Notes: generated by a model not told the origin, from the letters alone. Counted from the first letter of the stretch, positions 20,330 through 34,765 are shown. The stretch is DNA of 64,000 nucleotides from Cladorhizidae sp. MBARI D1340-BT2 (GCA_028752905.1 JAQNBH010000008.1:574346-638345), one strand, 5' to 3'. Numbers and translations are program-made.

Positions 20330-23300
20330 CAGTAGCAGACAACACATGTAGCCAGCAACACATGCAGCCAGAAACACATGTAGCCAGACAACACATGTAG
20401 CCAGCAACACATGTAGCCAGAAACACATGTAGCCAGAAACACATGTAGCCAGACAACACATGTAGTAGCCAGCAACACATGTAGCCAGACATCACATGTA
20501 ACCAGACAACACATGTAGACACATGTAGACAGACAACACATGTAGACACATGCAGATGTAGCCAGACAACAGATGCAGACATGTGGCTAGACAACAGTTG
20601 TAGACACATGCAGCCAGGCAACAGATGCAAGTAGCCAGACAACAGATGCAGACACATGTAGCCAGACAACAGATACAGACACATGTAACCAAACAACAGA
20701 TACAGACATGTAGCCAGACAACAGATGCAGTCACATGTAGCCAGACAACAGATGCAGACACATGTAGCCAGACAACAGATACAGACACATGTAACCAAAC
20801 AACAGATACAGACATGTAGCCAGACAACAGATGCAGTCACATGTAGCCAGACAACAGATGCAGACCCATGTAGCCAGACAACAGATGCAGACACATGTAA
20901 CCAGACAACAGATGCAGACACATGTAGCCAGACAACAGATGCAGACACATGCAGCCAGACAACAGATGCAGACACATGTAGCCAAACAACAGATGCAGAC
21001 ACATGTAGCCAGACAACAGATGCAGACACATGTAGTCAGACAACAGATGCAGACACATGTAGCCAGACAACAGATGCAGACACATGTAGCCAGACAACAG
21101 ATGCAGACACATGTAGCCAGACAACAGATGCAGACACATGTAGCCAAACAACAGATGCAAACACATGTAGCCAGACAACAGATGCAGACACATGTAGCCA
21201 AACAACAGATGCAGACACATGTAGCCAGACAACAGATGCAGACACATGTATCCAGGCAACAGATGCAGACACATGTAGCCAGACAACAGATGCAGACACA
21301 TGTAGTCAGACAACACATGTAGCCAGACAACAGATGCAGACACATGTAGTCAGACAACACATGTAGCCAGACAACAGATGCAGACACATGTAGCCAGAAA
21401 ACAGATACAGACACATGTAGCCAGACAACAGATACAGACACATGTAGCCAGACAACAGATACAGACACATGCAGCCAGACAACAGATGCAGACACATGCA
21501 GCCAGACAACAGATGCAGACACATGTAGCCAGACAACAGATGCAGACACATGTAGTCAGACAACACATGTAACCAGACAACAGATGCAGACACATGTAGC
21601 CAGACAACAGATGCAAACACATGTAGCCAGACAACAGATGCAGACACATGTAGCCAAACAGATACAGACACATGTAGCCAGACAACAGATGCAGACACAT
21701 GTAGCCAGAAAACAGATGCAAACACATGTAGCCAGACAACTGATGCAGACACATGTAGCCAGACAACAGATGCAGACACATGTAATCAGACAATAGATGC
21801 AGACACATGTAACCAGAACAGATGCAGACACATGTAGCCAAACAACAGATGCAAACACATGTAGCCAGACAACAGATGCAGACACATGTAGCCAAACAGA
21901 TACAGACACATGTAGCCAGACAACACATGCAGACACATGTAGCCAGACAACAGATGCAGACACATGCAGCCAGACAACAGATGCAGACACATGTAGCCAA
22001 ACAGATACAGACACATGTAGCCAGACAACACATGCAGACACATGTAGCCAGACAACAGATGCAGACACATGCAGCCAGACAACAGATGCAGACACATGTA
22101 GCCAAACAACAGATGCAGACACATGTAGCCAGACAACAGATGCAGACACATGTAGCCAGACAACAGATGCAGACACATGCAGCCAGACAACAGATGCAGA
22201 CACATGTAGCCAAACAACAGATGCAGAGACATGTAGCCAAACAACAGATGCAGACACATGTAGCCAGACAACAGATGCAGACACATGCAGCCAGACAACA
22301 GATGCAGACACATGTAACCAGACAACAGATGCAGACACATGTAGTCAGACAACACATGTAACCAGACAACAGATGCAGACACATGTAGCCAAACAACAGA
22401 TGCAAACACATGTAGCCAGACAACAGATACAGACACATGTAGCCAGACAACACATGCAGACACATGTAGCCAGACAACACATGCAGACACATAGAGCCAG
22501 ACAACACATGTAACCAGACAATAGATGAAGACACATGTAGCCACAGATACATGTAGCCAGGCAACTGATGCAGACACATGTAGCCAGACAACACATGTAA
22601 CCAGACAACAGATGCAGACACATGTAGCCAGACAACACATGCAGACACATGCAGCCAGACAACAGATGCAGACACATGTAGCCAAACAACAGATGCAAAC
22701 ACATGCAGCCAGACAACAGATGCAGACACATGTAGCCAGACAACAGATGCAGACACATGTAGCCAAACAACAGATGCAAACACATGTAGCCAGACAACAG
22801 ATGCAGACACATGTAGCCAGACAACACATGCAGACACATGTAGCCAGACAACAGATGCAGACACATGTAGCCAGACAACAGATGCAGACACATGTAGCCA
22901 GACAACAGATACAGACACATGTAGCCAGACAACAGATGCAGACACATGTAGCCAGACAACACATGCAGACACATGTAGCCAAACAACAGATGCAAACACA
23001 TGTAGCCAGACAACAGATGCAGACACATGTAGCCAAACAGATACAGACACATGTAGCCAGACAACACATGCAAACACATGTAGCTAAACAACAGATGCAG
23101 ACACATGTAGCCAGACAACAGACGCAGATACATGTAGCCAGGCAACTGATGCAGACAGATGTAGCCAGACAACACATGTAACCAGACAACAGATGCAGAC
23201 ACATGTAATCAGACAATAGATGCAGACACATGTAGCCAGACAACACATGCAGACACATGTAGCCAGGCAACTGATGCAGACACATGTAGTCAGACAACAC

Positions 23301-23955
23301 ATGTAACCAGACAACAGATGCAGACACATGTAGCTAAACAACAGATGCAGACACATGTAGCCAGACAACAGATGCAGACACATGCAGCCAGACAACAGAT
23401 GCAGACACATGTAGCCAGACAACAGATGCAAACACATGTAGCCAGACAACAGATACAGACACATGCAGCCAGACAACAGATGCAGACACATGTAGCCAGA
23501 CAACAGATGCAGACACATGCAGCCAGACAACAGATGCAGACACATGTAGCCAGACGACACATGTAGCCAAACAGATACAGACACATGTAGCCAGACAACA
23601 CATGCAGACACATAGAGCCAGACAACACATGTAACCAGACAACAGATGCAGACACATGTAGCCCGACAACAGATGCAGACACATGTAGCCAGACAACAGA
23701 CGCAGATACATGTAGCCAGGCAACTGATGCAGACACATGTAGCCAGACAACAGATGCACACATGTAATCAGACAATAGATGCAGACACATGTAGCCAGAC
23801 AACACATGCAGACACATGTAGCCAGGCAACTGATGCAGACACATGTAGCCAGGCAACTGATGCAGACACATGTAGCCAGGCAACACATGCAGACACATGT
23901 AGCCAGACAACACATGCAGACACATGTAGCCAGGCAACACATGCAGACACTGGAT
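20330..23955. repeat. 27-bp minisatellite, ~134 units
   Basis: Units contain tgtagccagacaacagat. The nine-codon period leaves up to all six frames open, giving apparent proteins up to 575 residues. Variants with cacatg in place of cagatg, and 24-bp units lacking caa, are interspersed. It fills most of the intron between exons 6 and 7. Confidence 0.97.
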
Positions 23956-24592
23956 TTCTATATTGGATCAACTTCTCAAAAGAGAAACTTACCACAAACA
24001 TTTATAAGACACTTCACTAAATTTGTGTTTATTTACAACTTACAATAATATTAGTGCTCATATTCTAACAAGTAGAGGGTTTCAAGAGGTTGCTCAGGAG
24101 TGCCATGCCCACCTCCGAGTGGTTCTCCTTCCTTGTGCTCAAGCACGTGTGTGTATAGTCACATGTTGACAGGTATCAAAAGGGATCACAAGGCCAGTGC
24201 ATGTGCTGATCTTCACAAGGCCAGAAGGCCAGTGCTGCTGCTGGGGGTAGCAGGTCGTGTACACAATTCGTTCTGTGGTGAGGCACAGGAACAACAAAAG
24301 GCCGATGACCAATCAAACTAAAAACGGTCTTTGAACTATTTTGTCGTAGAGCAGGATATTTTTGAGGGTTAAATATTTACGATGTTGAGAAACTGAAGGA
24401 TTCTGGGCCACAGGGAGGGGGTATTTGTGGGTGGTGTGGTAGCCGCTCTACTGACCTTCATCTGCAAATTCCTGGATTAGAAACTAGCCAATGACATCCA
24501 CAAATATTAACCTCCTCGAAACCATCCCATCATCCAGTATGTACTGCACACACAACAGGCAACTCTGTTGCCATGGCAGCCATATAGCTCAC
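23956..24592. other. Unique intronic sequence
   Basis: No repeat array and no supported exon apart from the one beginning at 24593. Confidence 0.45.
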
Positions 24593-24777
24593 CCTAAGTG
24601 GTTGTTGTTTGGTATCAAGTGAGCCGGACTGCCCGAGGCAGACCGCTGCAGCGGTTTCTCGGAATTGTTATTGTGGTCAGTGCTGTTGCAGGTGGCTGTG
24701 CTAATCTTGATGAGAGCCAAGCAATCCTTGACACTGCACACTGCTGCTTGAGATGTGGCACGTACCAATAGAACATT
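24593..24777 (-). CDS. ORP-like gene, exon 6
   Basis: The acceptor is excellent (gatctttcttctag) and the donor is GTGAGC after 24593. The 185-nt exon is open in phase 0 throughout and ends with two bases of a split codon. It encodes a helix (VLLVRATSQAAV, then CLALIKIS) followed by a Ser/Asn/Pro-rich linker (EKPLQRSASGSPAHL). In ORP9-type proteins a helical pair follows the PH domain and is then followed by a disordered linker, and this fits. Competing frames across the same DNA stop inside the exon. Confidence 0.7.
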
Positions 24778-24934
24778 CTAGAAGAAAGATCACCATATAT
24801 GGAGTCAAATGCATCAATACAGTCCAACATAGAACCACACCCACCATCACGGAACCACACAATGCACAGAAAAGAGCTGGCACAAGCGACAAATAGCAAG
24901 TTCTCTGGTAGGCAATGACTTCTAGCTCATAATG

Positions 24935-26735
24935 ACAAGAAATAGCTCACAATGACAATAATAAACAAGAACTGGCCCACAATGTCAATAATAAACAAGA
25001 ACTGGCCCACAATGTCAATAATAAACAAGAACTAGCCCACAATGTCAATAATAAACAAGAACTGGCCCACAATGTCAATAATAAACAAGAACTGGCCCAC
25101 AATGTCAATAATAAACAAGAACTGGCCCACAATGTCAATAATAAACAAGAACTAGCCCACAATGTCAATAATAAACAAGAACTAGCTCACAATGTCAATA
25201 ATAAACAAGAACTGGCCCACAATGTCAATAATAAACATGAACTGGCCCACAATGAATATAATAAACAAGAACTAGCCCACAATGTCAATAATAAACAAGA
25301 ACTAGCCCACAATGACAATAATAAACAAGAACTAGCCCACAATGTCAATAATAAACAAAACTAGCCCACAATGACAATAATAAACAAGAACTAGCCCACA
25401 ATGTCAATAATAAACAAGAACTGGCCCACAATGTCAATAATAAACATGAACTGGCCCACAATGTCAATAATAAACAAGAACTAGCCCACAATGTCAATAA
25501 TAAACAAGAACTAGCCCACAATGACAATAATAAACAAGAACTAGCCCACAATGTCAATAATAAACAAAACTAGCCCACAATGACAATAATAAACAAGAAC
25601 TAGCCCACAATGTCAATAATAAACAAGAACTAGCCCACAATGTCAATAATAAACAAGAACTAGCCCACAATGTCAATAATAAACAAGAACTAGCCCACAA
25701 TGTCAATAATAAACAAGAACTAGCCCACAATGTCAATAATAAACAAGAACTAGCCCACAATGTCAATAATAAACAAGAACTAGCCCACAATGTCAATAAT
25801 AAACAAGAACTAGCCCACAATGTCAATAATAAACAAGAACTAGCCCACAATGACAATAATAAACAAGAACTAGCCCACAATGTCAATAATAAACAAGAAC
25901 TGGCCCACAATGTCAATAATAAACAAGAACTAGCCCACAATGACAATAATAAACAAGAACTAGCCCACAATGTCAATAATAAACAAGAACTAGCCCACAA
26001 TGTCAATAATAAACAAGAACTAGCCCACAATGACAATAATAAACAAGAACTAGCCCACAATGTCAATAATAAACAAGAACTAGCCCACAATTGACAATAA
26101 TAAACAAGAACTAGCCCACAATGTCAATAATAAACAAGAACTAGCCCACAATGACAATAATAAACAAGAACTAGCCCACAATGACAATAATAAACAAGAA
26201 CTAGCCCACAATGACAATAATAAACAAGAACTAGCCCACAATGTCAATAATAAACAAGAACTAGCTCACAATGACAATAATAAACAAGAACTAGCCCACA
26301 ATGTCAATAATAAACAAGAACTAGCCCACAATGTCAATAATAAACAAGAACTAGACCGCAATGACAATAATAAACAAGAACTAGCCCACAATGACAATAA
26401 TAAACAAGAACTAGCCCACAATGACAATAATAAACAAGAACTAGCTCACAATGTCAATAATAAACAAGAACTAGCCCACAATGTCAATAATAAACAAGAA
26501 CTAGCCCACAATGTCAATAATAAACAAGAACTAGCCCACAATGTCAATAATAAACAAGAACTAGCCCACAATGACAATAATAAACAAGAACTAGCCCACA
26601 ATGTCAATAATAAACAAGAACTGGTCCACAATGTCAATAAACAAGAACTGGTCCACAATGTCAATAATAAACAAGAACTAGCCCACAATGTCAATAATAA
26701 ACAAGAACTGGCCCACAATGACAATAATAAATTAC
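24935..26735. repeat. 30-bp minisatellite, ~60 units
   Basis: Units contain aacaagaactagcccac with tgtc/tgac variants. It occupies most of the intron between exons 5 and 6. Confidence 0.97.
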
Positions 26736-26890
26736 TCGGTTGTGACTTGTGGTGGCAATCAGTATGAACTTTGACCATGGGTCTTGACAAACAAGATGGC
26801 TGACATTGTCTGGTATTTGTTGTGTATAAGGTCGTGCATAGTCATGATCGTCTTCTACGTAACTGAAGTAGGTGGAGCCTTGCTTCACTA
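26736..26890 (-). other. Unassigned protein-like segment in ORP-like intron 5
   Basis: A short minus-strand frame with acidic, aromatic composition (FSYVEDDHDYARPYTQ). A possible acceptor (ccacctacttcag) exists, but inserting it between exons 5 and 6 breaks phase. It may be an alternative exon or an old insertion. Confidence 0.2.
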
Positions 26891-26945
26891 CATTACACTA
26901 ACCTGGTCAGTGGCAGACAGGACATTTTGAGAGACACACGTCTGG

Positions 26946-26947
<2 letters not shown>

Positions 26948-26995
<48 letters not shown>
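26948..26995. repeat. (CA)n microsatellite
   Basis: About 24 uninterrupted CA dinucleotides. Confidence 0.97.
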
Positions 26996-26996
<1 letters not shown>

Positions 26997-27479
26997 AGAG
27001 AGAGAGCAGTGATATATTGTGATAACACTCATTGCCACACCGACTCTATAAGATCAGCAAACACCTTTTTACCCGACGAGTTGGCTTAGAAGGTCCCATG
27101 TATTTGGGTATGGTAAAAACCACAGAGTAATTCTGACTAGATCATCCCGTAAGCAATGCCAGATTCTAATCTTCCCATGTGCATGAGTGTGCACTAATTG
27201 AGGTTACACATTATTATTTAAACTCAACATTAGCACCCAACTATATTCATCACATGATCTTAGAATGACCTCAATAAAACAGCCATTGTTGGCATTATCC
27301 GCCACCTCTTCACTGTGGAGCTTCCTGTCAAGGGAATAGGTACCAGATACTCTAAATGATGTGCACCCTGTAACTTAACACAGTGCCCACCTCTCAAGTG
27401 ATTAGCACGTGCAGCAATGCACATGCTCATAGAAAGGTGAGGGTATAACCAGACTCGTCTATTGTGCCAGTGAACTGAC
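26996..27479. other. Unique intronic sequence
   Basis: No exon or repeat recognised. The donor of exon 5 (GTCAGT) lies at its right end. Confidence 0.5.
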
Positions 27480-27794
27480 CTGTAGCTGCAGGGAAAAGGC
27501 CTCCTGTAGATGCTGCAACCTTGCCAGCACCTCCAGCATGGTGTTCCCTCCGGGGAAACTCTCCATCACCTTACCTGGTGCTTCCACCGGAGCCATTTGA
27601 CTCTCCTGTCCAACATCAGCCAGGTCACCCTCACCACCTCCACCACTGCTGGTCTTGACCAGGGCCGTGCGGCTGCCTTGTTTCATCCAGTTCTTAGACA
27701 TGCGCTTGGAAAAACCCTTACCAGCTGGAGTGGTGTTTTGTAGCGGAGAGGTCACACTGGCAGAGGTCACCTCCCCCGTGCCCAGGTCAACACC
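27480..27794 (-). CDS. ORP-like gene, exon 5
   Basis: The acceptor (ttattgtgttcag) precedes 27794 and the donor GTCAGT follows 27480. The exon is 315 nt, in phase 0 at both ends (105 codons). It encodes a Ser/Thr/Gly-rich basic linker (GKGFSKRMSKNWMKQG, a poly-Gly run) and ends with an amphipathic helix (MLEVLARLQHLQEAFSLQL) that is completed by exon 6. The region after the PH domain in ORP9/10/11 carries such helices. Non-repetitive composition and matching phases to exons 4 and 6 support it. Confidence 0.75.
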
Positions 27795-27804
27795 CTGAAC
27801 ACAA

Positions 27805-28825
27805 TAACAAAGGGTTCATATAATAATGTGGCTCCTCCCCATAATAGCACAGGGTGTGACTAAAATAATGTGGCTCCTCACCATAATAGCACAGGGTATG
27901 ACTATGTGTCTAAAATAATGGGGCTCCCCCCCCCCCCCATAATAGCACAGGGCGTGTCTAAAATAATGAGGCTCCTCCCCATAATAGCACAGTGTGACTA
28001 AAATAATGTGGCTCCTCCCCATAATAGGACAGGGTGTGACTAAAATAATGTGGCTCCTCCCCATAATAGCACAGGGTGTGTCTAAAATAATGTGGCTCCT
28101 CCCCATAATAGCACAGGGTGTGTCTAAAATAATGAGGCTCCTCCCCATAATAGTTCTGGGTGTGTCTAAAATAATGTAGCTCCTCCCCATAATAGCATGG
28201 GGGTGTCTAAAATAATGTGGCTCCTCCCATGGGGATGTCTAAAATAATGTGGCTCCTCCCCATAATAGCACAGGGTGTGTCTAAAATAAGGAGGCTTCTC
28301 CCCATAATAGAACAGGGTGTAACTAAAATAATGTGGCTCCTCCCCATAATATTTCTGGGCGTGTCAAAAATAATGTGGCCCCTCCCCATAATAGCACAGG
28401 GTGTCTAAAATAACGAGGCTCCATCCCATAATAGCATAGGGTGTGTATAAAATAATGTGGCTCCTCTCCATAATAGCACAGGGTGTGTCTAAAATAATGA
28501 GGCTCCACCCCATAATAGTTCTGGGTGTGTCTAAAATAATGTGGTCCCCCCATAATAGCACAGGGTGTCTAAAATAATGAGGCTCCACCCCATAATAGCA
28601 CAGGGTGCGTCTAAAATAACGAGGCTCCACCCCATAATAGCATAGGGTGTGTCTAAAATAATGTGGCTCCTCCCCATAATAGCACAGGGTGTGTCTAAAA
28701 TAACGAGGCTCCACCCCATGATAGCACAGGGTGTGTATAAAATAATGTGGCTCCTCCCCATAGTAGCACAGGGTGTGTCTAAAATAATGTGGCTCCTCCC
28801 CATAATAGCACAGGGTGTGTCTAAT
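27805..28825. repeat. 42-bp minisatellite, ~24 units
   Basis: Units contain ggctcctccccataatag. It starts within about 15 bp of the acceptor of exon 5. Confidence 0.95.
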
Positions 28826-29024
28826 TCAAGATGGATCTCTGCGGTTATGCTTGTCAACAAAAAGACTCATTTGCTTATAACAGACTGCACCGACAGCTAC
28901 TGACAATACAACACGTTTGTAGAGACTGTATGTCTACATAAGGTGTGCTCTATTATGTGAGCAAGAGTTCAAGTGTAGAGATGGCAGCAGTTGAGCTTGG
29001 CAGTGTACATTACCACTCACTCAG

Positions 29025-29620
29025 GAGCATCCAGGCGTAGCAGGAGTGTTCCCTCCCACCCTAGGAGCATCCAGGCCTAGTAGGAGTCTTCCCTCCTATC
29101 CTAGGAGCATCCAGGCCTAGCAGGAGTCTTCCCTCCCACCCTAGGAGCAGTCCAGGCCTAGCAGGAATCTTCCCTCCCACCCTAGGAGCAGTCCAGGCCT
29201 AGCAGGAGTCTTCCCTCCCACTCTAGGAGCAGTCCAGGCCTAGCAGGAGTCTTCCCTCCCACCCTAGGAGCAGTCCAGGCCTAGCAGGAGTCTTCCCTCC
29301 CACTCTAGGAGCAGTCCAAGCCTAGCAGGAGTCTTCCCTCCCACCCTATGAGCAGTCCAGGCCTAGCAGGAGTCTTCCCTCCCACTCTAGGAGCAGTCCA
29401 GGAGTCTTCCCTCCCACCCTAGGAGCATCCAGGCCTAGCAGGAATCTTCCCTCCCACTCTAGGAGCAGTCCAGGCCTAGCAGGAGTCTTCCCTCCCACTC
29501 TAGGAGTAGTCCAAGCCTAGCAGGATTCTTCCCTCCCACTCTAGCAGCAGTCCAGGCCTAGCAGGAGTCTTCCCTCCCACCCTAGGAGCAGTCCAGGCCT
29601 AGAGGGAGTCTTTTCTCCCT
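29025..29620. repeat. 41-bp minisatellite, ~15 units
   Basis: Units contain gtccaggcctagcaggag. One unit is truncated near 29400. Confidence 0.94.
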
Positions 29621-29627
29621 CTATAAT

Positions 29628-32600
29628 GAGGGGAGGCTGTCTATAATGAGGGAGGCTCTCTATAATGAGGAGAGGCTGTCTATAATGAGGGGAGGCTGTC
29701 TATAATGAGGAGAGGCTGTCTATAATGAGGGGAGGTGAGGGGAGGCTGTCTATAATGAGGGGAGGCTGTCTATAATGAGGAGAGGCTGTCTATAATGAGG
29801 AGAGGCTGTCTATAATGAGGGGAGGCTGTCTATAATGAGGGGAGGCTGTCTATAATGAGGAGAGGCTGTCTATAATGAGGAGAGGCTGCCTATAATGAGG
29901 GGAGGCTGTCTATAATGAGGGGAGGCTGTCTATAATGAGGAGAGGCTGTCTATAATGAGGAGAGGCTGTCTATAATGTGGGGAGGCTGTCTATAATGAGG
30001 GGAGGCTGTCCATAATGAGGGGAGGCTGTCTATAATGAGGGGAGGCTGTCTATAATGAGGGGAGGCTGTCTATAATGAGGGGAGGCTGTCTATAATGAGG
30101 GGAGGCTGTCTATAATGAGGGGAGACTGTCTATAATGAGGAGAGGCTGTCTATAATGAGGGGAGGTGAGGGGAGGCTGTCTATAATGAGGGGAGGCTGTC
30201 TATAATGAGGAGAGGCTGTCTATAATGAGGAGAGGCTGTCTATAATGAGGGGAGGCTGTCTATAATGAGGGGAGGCTGTCTATAATGAGGAGAGGCTGTC
30301 TATAATGAGGAGAGGCTGCCTATAATGAGGGGAGGCTGTCTATAATGAGGGGAGGCTGTCTATAATGAGGAGAGGCTGTCTATAATGAGGAGAGGCTGTC
30401 TATAATGAGGGGAGGCTGTCTATAATGAGGGGAGGCTGTCTATAATGAGGGGAGGCTGTCTATAATGAGGGGAGGCTGTCTATAATGAGGGGAGGCTGTC
30501 TATAATGAGGGGAGGCTGTCTATAAGGAGGGGAGACTGTGTATAATGAGGGGAGGCTGTCTATAATGAGGAGAGGCTGTCTATAATGAGGGGAGGCTGTC
30601 TATAATAAGGGGAGGCTGTCTATAATGAGGGGAGGCTGTCTATAATGAGGAGAGGCTGTCTATAATGAGAGGCTGTCTATAATGAGGGGAGGCTGTCTAT
30701 AATGAGGAGAGGCTGTCTATAATGAGGAGAGGCTGTCTATAATGAGGGGAGGCTGTCTATAATGAGGGGAGGCTGTCTATAATGAGGGGAGGCTGTCTAT
30801 AATGAGGGGAGGCTGTCTATAATGAGGGGAAGCTGTCTATAATGAGGAGAGGCTGTCTATAATGAGGGGAGGCTGTCTATAATGAGGAGAGGCTGTCTAT
30901 AATGAGGGGAGGCTGTCTATAATGAGGAGAGGCTGTCTATAATGAGGAGAGGCTGTCTATAATGAGGGGAGGCTGTCTATAATGAGGGGAGGCTGTCTAT
31001 AATGAGGGGAGGCTGTCTATAATGAGGAGAGGCTGTCTATAATGAGGAGAGGCTGTCTATAATGAGGAGAGGCTGTCTATAATGAGGAGAGGCTGTCTAT
31101 AATGAGGAGAGGCTGTCTATAATGAGGGGAGGCTGTCTATAATGAGGGGAGGCTGTCTATAATGAGGGGAGGCTGTCTATAATGAGGGGAGGCTGTCTAT
31201 AATGAGGGGAGGCTGTCTATAATGAGGGGAGGCTGTCTATAATGAGGGGAGGCTGTCTATAATGAGGGGAGGCTGTCTATAATGAGGAGAGGCTGTCTAT
31301 AATGAGGGGAGGCTGTCTATAATGAAGAGAGGCTGTCTATAATGAGGAGAGGCTGTCTATAATGAGGGGAGGCTGTCTATAATGAGGGAAGGCTGTCTAT
31401 AATGAGGGGAGGCTGTCTATAATGAGGGGAGGCTGTCTATAATGAGGAGAGGCTGTCTATAATGAGGAGAGGCTGTCTATAATGAGGGGAGGCTGTCTAT
31501 AATGAGGAGAGGCTGTCTATAATGAGGAGAGGCTGTCTATAATGAGGGGAGGCTGTCTATAATGAGGAGAGGCTGTCTATAATGAGGAGAGGCTGTCTAT
31601 AATGAGGGGAGGCTGTCTATAATGAGGAGAGGCTGTCTATAATGAGGAGAGGCTGTCTATAATGAGGAGAGGCTGTCTATAATGAGGGGAGGCTGTCTAT
31701 AATGAGGAGAGGCTGTCTATAATGAGGGGAGGCTGTCTATAATGAGGAGAGGCTGTCTATAATGAGGAGAGGCTGTCTATAATGAGGGGAGGCTGTCTAT
31801 AATGAGGGGAGGCTGTCTATAATGAGGGGAGGCTGTCTATAATGAGGGGAGACTGTCTATAATGAGGGGAGGCTGTCTATAATGAGGAGAGGCTGTCTAT
31901 AATGAGGGGAGGCTGTCTATAATGAGGGGAGGCTGTCTATAATGAGGAGAGGCTGTCTATAATGAGGAGAGGCTGTCTATAATGAGGAGAGGCTGTCTAT
32001 AATGAGGGGAGGCTGTCTATAATGAGGGGAGGCTGTCTATAATGAGGGGAGGGTGTCTATAATGAGGGGAGGCTGTCTATAATGAGGAGAGGCTGTCTAT
32101 AATGAGGGGAGGCTGTCTATAATGAGGAGAGGCTGTCTATAATGAGGGGAGGCTGTCTATAATGAGGAGAGGCTGTCTATAATGAGGAGAGGCTGTCTAT
32201 AATGAGGAGAGGCTGTCTATAATGAGGGGAGGCTTTCTATAATGAGGGGAGGTTGTCTATAATGAGGGGAGGCTGTCTATAATGAGGGGAGGCTGTCTAT
32301 AATGAGGGGAGGCTGTCTATAATGAGGAGAGGCTGTCTATAATGAGGGGAGGCTGTCTATAATGAGGGGAGGCTGTCTATAATGAGGGGAGGCTGTCTAT
32401 AATGAGGAGAGGCTGTCTATAATGAGGGGAGGATGTCTATAATGAGGGGAGGCTGTCTATAATGAGGGGAGGCTGTCTATAATGAGGGGAGGCTGTCTAT
32501 AATGAGGGGAGGCTGTCTATAATGAGGGGAGGCTGTCTATAATGAGGGGAGGCTGTCTATAATGAGGGGAGGCTGTCTATAATGAGGAGAGACTGTCTAT

Positions 32601-33148
32601 AATGAGGGAGGCTGTCTATAATGAGGGGAGGCTGTCTATAATGAGGAGAGGCTGTCTATAATGAGGGGAGGCTGTCTATAATGAGGGGAGGCTGTCTATA
32701 ATGAGGAGAGGCTGTCTATAATGAGGAGAGGCTGTCTATAATGAGGGGAGGCTGTCTATAATGAGGGGGAGGCTGTCTATAATGAGGGGAGGCTGTCTAT
32801 AATGAGGGGAGGCTGTCTATAATGAGGAGAGGCTGTCTATAATGAGGGGAGGCTGTCTGAGGCTGTCTATAATGAGGGGAGGCTGTCTATAATGAGGGAG
32901 GCTGTCTATAATGAGGGGAGGCTGTCTATAATGAGGGGAGGCTGTCTATAATGAGGAGAGGCTGTCTATAATGAGGAGGCTGTCTATAATGAGGAGAGGC
33001 TGTCTATAATGAGGAAAGGCTGTCTATAATGAGGAGAGGCTGTCTATAATGAGGGAGGCTGTCTATAATGAGGGGAGGCTGTCTATAATGAGGGGAGGCT
33101 GTCTATAATGAGGGGAGGCTGTCTATAATGAGGGGAGGCTGTCTATAT
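29628..33148. repeat. 20-bp minisatellite, ~175 units
   Basis: The unit is tctataatgaggggaggctg with a gggg/ggag dimorphism. Two irregular ggaggtgagg units recur exactly 430 bp apart. The plus strand is strongly purine-biased. Confidence 0.97.
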
Positions 33149-33351
33149 ATGGGTATTCTCCTGTGACAACAGCTGCTGTTCAGTGCAACTCCAATTTTGA
33201 AACAGCAACTGCTCAGCTCTATTTAAAAGGGTGTCTCAAGTGAGAAGGGGTGTGTCAAGTGGCCGCCAACTTTGTGTAGTTGAGAGTCCAATCCCTTTAC
33301 ACATTGTGAAAAAAATCATTGTCTCTTAACTAACAAGCACTGCAAAACACA

Positions 33352-34765
33352 CAAGAACCCCCGGGAGTAGCAAGTGCAACTCTATGTTCCCCCGGAGTAG
33401 CGAGTGCAACTTTATGTTCCCCCGGAGTAGCAAGTGCAACTTTATGTTCCCCCGGAGTAGCGAGTGCAACTTTATGTTCCCAGGGAGTAGCTAGTGCAAC
33501 TTTATGTTCCCCCGGAGTAGCGAGTGCAACTTTATGTTCCCCCGGAGTAGCGAGTGCAACTTTATGTTCCCCCAGAGTAGCAAGTGCAACTTTATGTTCC
33601 CCCGGAGTAGCAAGTGCAACTTTATGTTCCCCGGGAGTAGCTAGTGCAACTTTATGTTCCCCCGGAGTGGCTAGTGCAACTTTATGTTCCCCCGGAGTAG
33701 CAAGTGCAACTTTATGTTCCCCCGGAGTAGCTAGTGCAACTTTATGTTCCCCCGGAGTAGCGAGTGCAACTTTATGTTCCCCCGGAGTAGCAAGTGCAAC
33801 TTTATGTTCCCCCAGAGTAGCGAGTGCAACTTTATGTTCCCAGGGAGTAGCTAGTGCAACTTTATGTTCCCCGGGTGTAGCTAGTGCAACTTTATGTTCC
33901 CCGGGAGTAGCGAGTGCAACTTTATGTTCCCCCGGAGTAGCAAGTGCAACTTTATGTTCCCCCGGAGTAGCAAGTGCAACTTTATGTTCCCCGGGAGTAG
34001 CTAGTGCAACTTTATGTTCCCCCGGAGTAGCAAGTGCAACTTTATGTTCCCCCGGAGTAGCGAGTGCAACTTTATGTTCCCCCGGAGTAGCGAGTGCAAC
34101 TTTATGTTCCCCCGGAGTAGCGAGTGCAACTTTATGTTCCCCCGGAGTAGCAAGTGAAACTTTATGTTCCCCCGGAGTAGCGGGTGCAACTTTATGTTCC
34201 CCCGGAGTAGCGGGTGCAACTTTATGTTCCCCCGGAGTTGCTAGTGCAACTTTATGTTCCCCCGGAGTAGCTAGTGCAACTTTATGTTCCCCCGGAGTAG
34301 CTAGTGCAACTTTATGTTCCCCCGGAGTAGCAAGTGCAACTTTATGTTCCCCCGGAGTAGCAAGTGCAACTTTATGTTCCCCGGGAGTAGCTAGTGCAAC
34401 TTTATGTTCCACGGGAGTAGCAAGTGCAACTTTATGTTCCCCCGGAGTAGCAAGTGCAACTTTATGTTCCCCCGGAGTAGCTAGTGCAACTTTATGTTCC
34501 ACGGGAGTAGCTAGTGCAACTTTGTTCCCCCGGAGTAGCTAGTGCAACTTTATGTTCCCCGGGAGTAGCTAGTGCAAATTTATGTTCCCCCGGAGTAGCG
34601 AGTGCAACTTTATGTTCCCCCGGAGTAGCGAGTGCAACTTTATGTTCCCCGGGAGTAGCTAGTGCAAATTTATGTTCCCCGGGAGTAGCTAGTGCAACTT
34701 TATGTTCCCCCGGAGTAGCGAGTGCAACTTTATGTTCCACCGGAGTAGCTAGTGCAACTTTATTT
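33352..34765. repeat. 30-bp minisatellite, ~47 units
   Basis: Units contain agtgcaactttatgttcc followed by a C-rich variable segment. It yields a spurious 390-codon minus frame of ten-residue repeats. Confidence 0.97.

Noticed and set aside
20241..23942. Very long overlapping open frames on both strands (up to 575 codons)
   Set aside because: They follow the 27-bp period of the array and are open in several frames at once. There is no splice, start-context or domain evidence.
29628..33148. Telomere- or centromere-type satellite
   Set aside because: The unit is not a telomeric motif. The array lies in an intron with unique sequence on both sides, so it is a local minisatellite.
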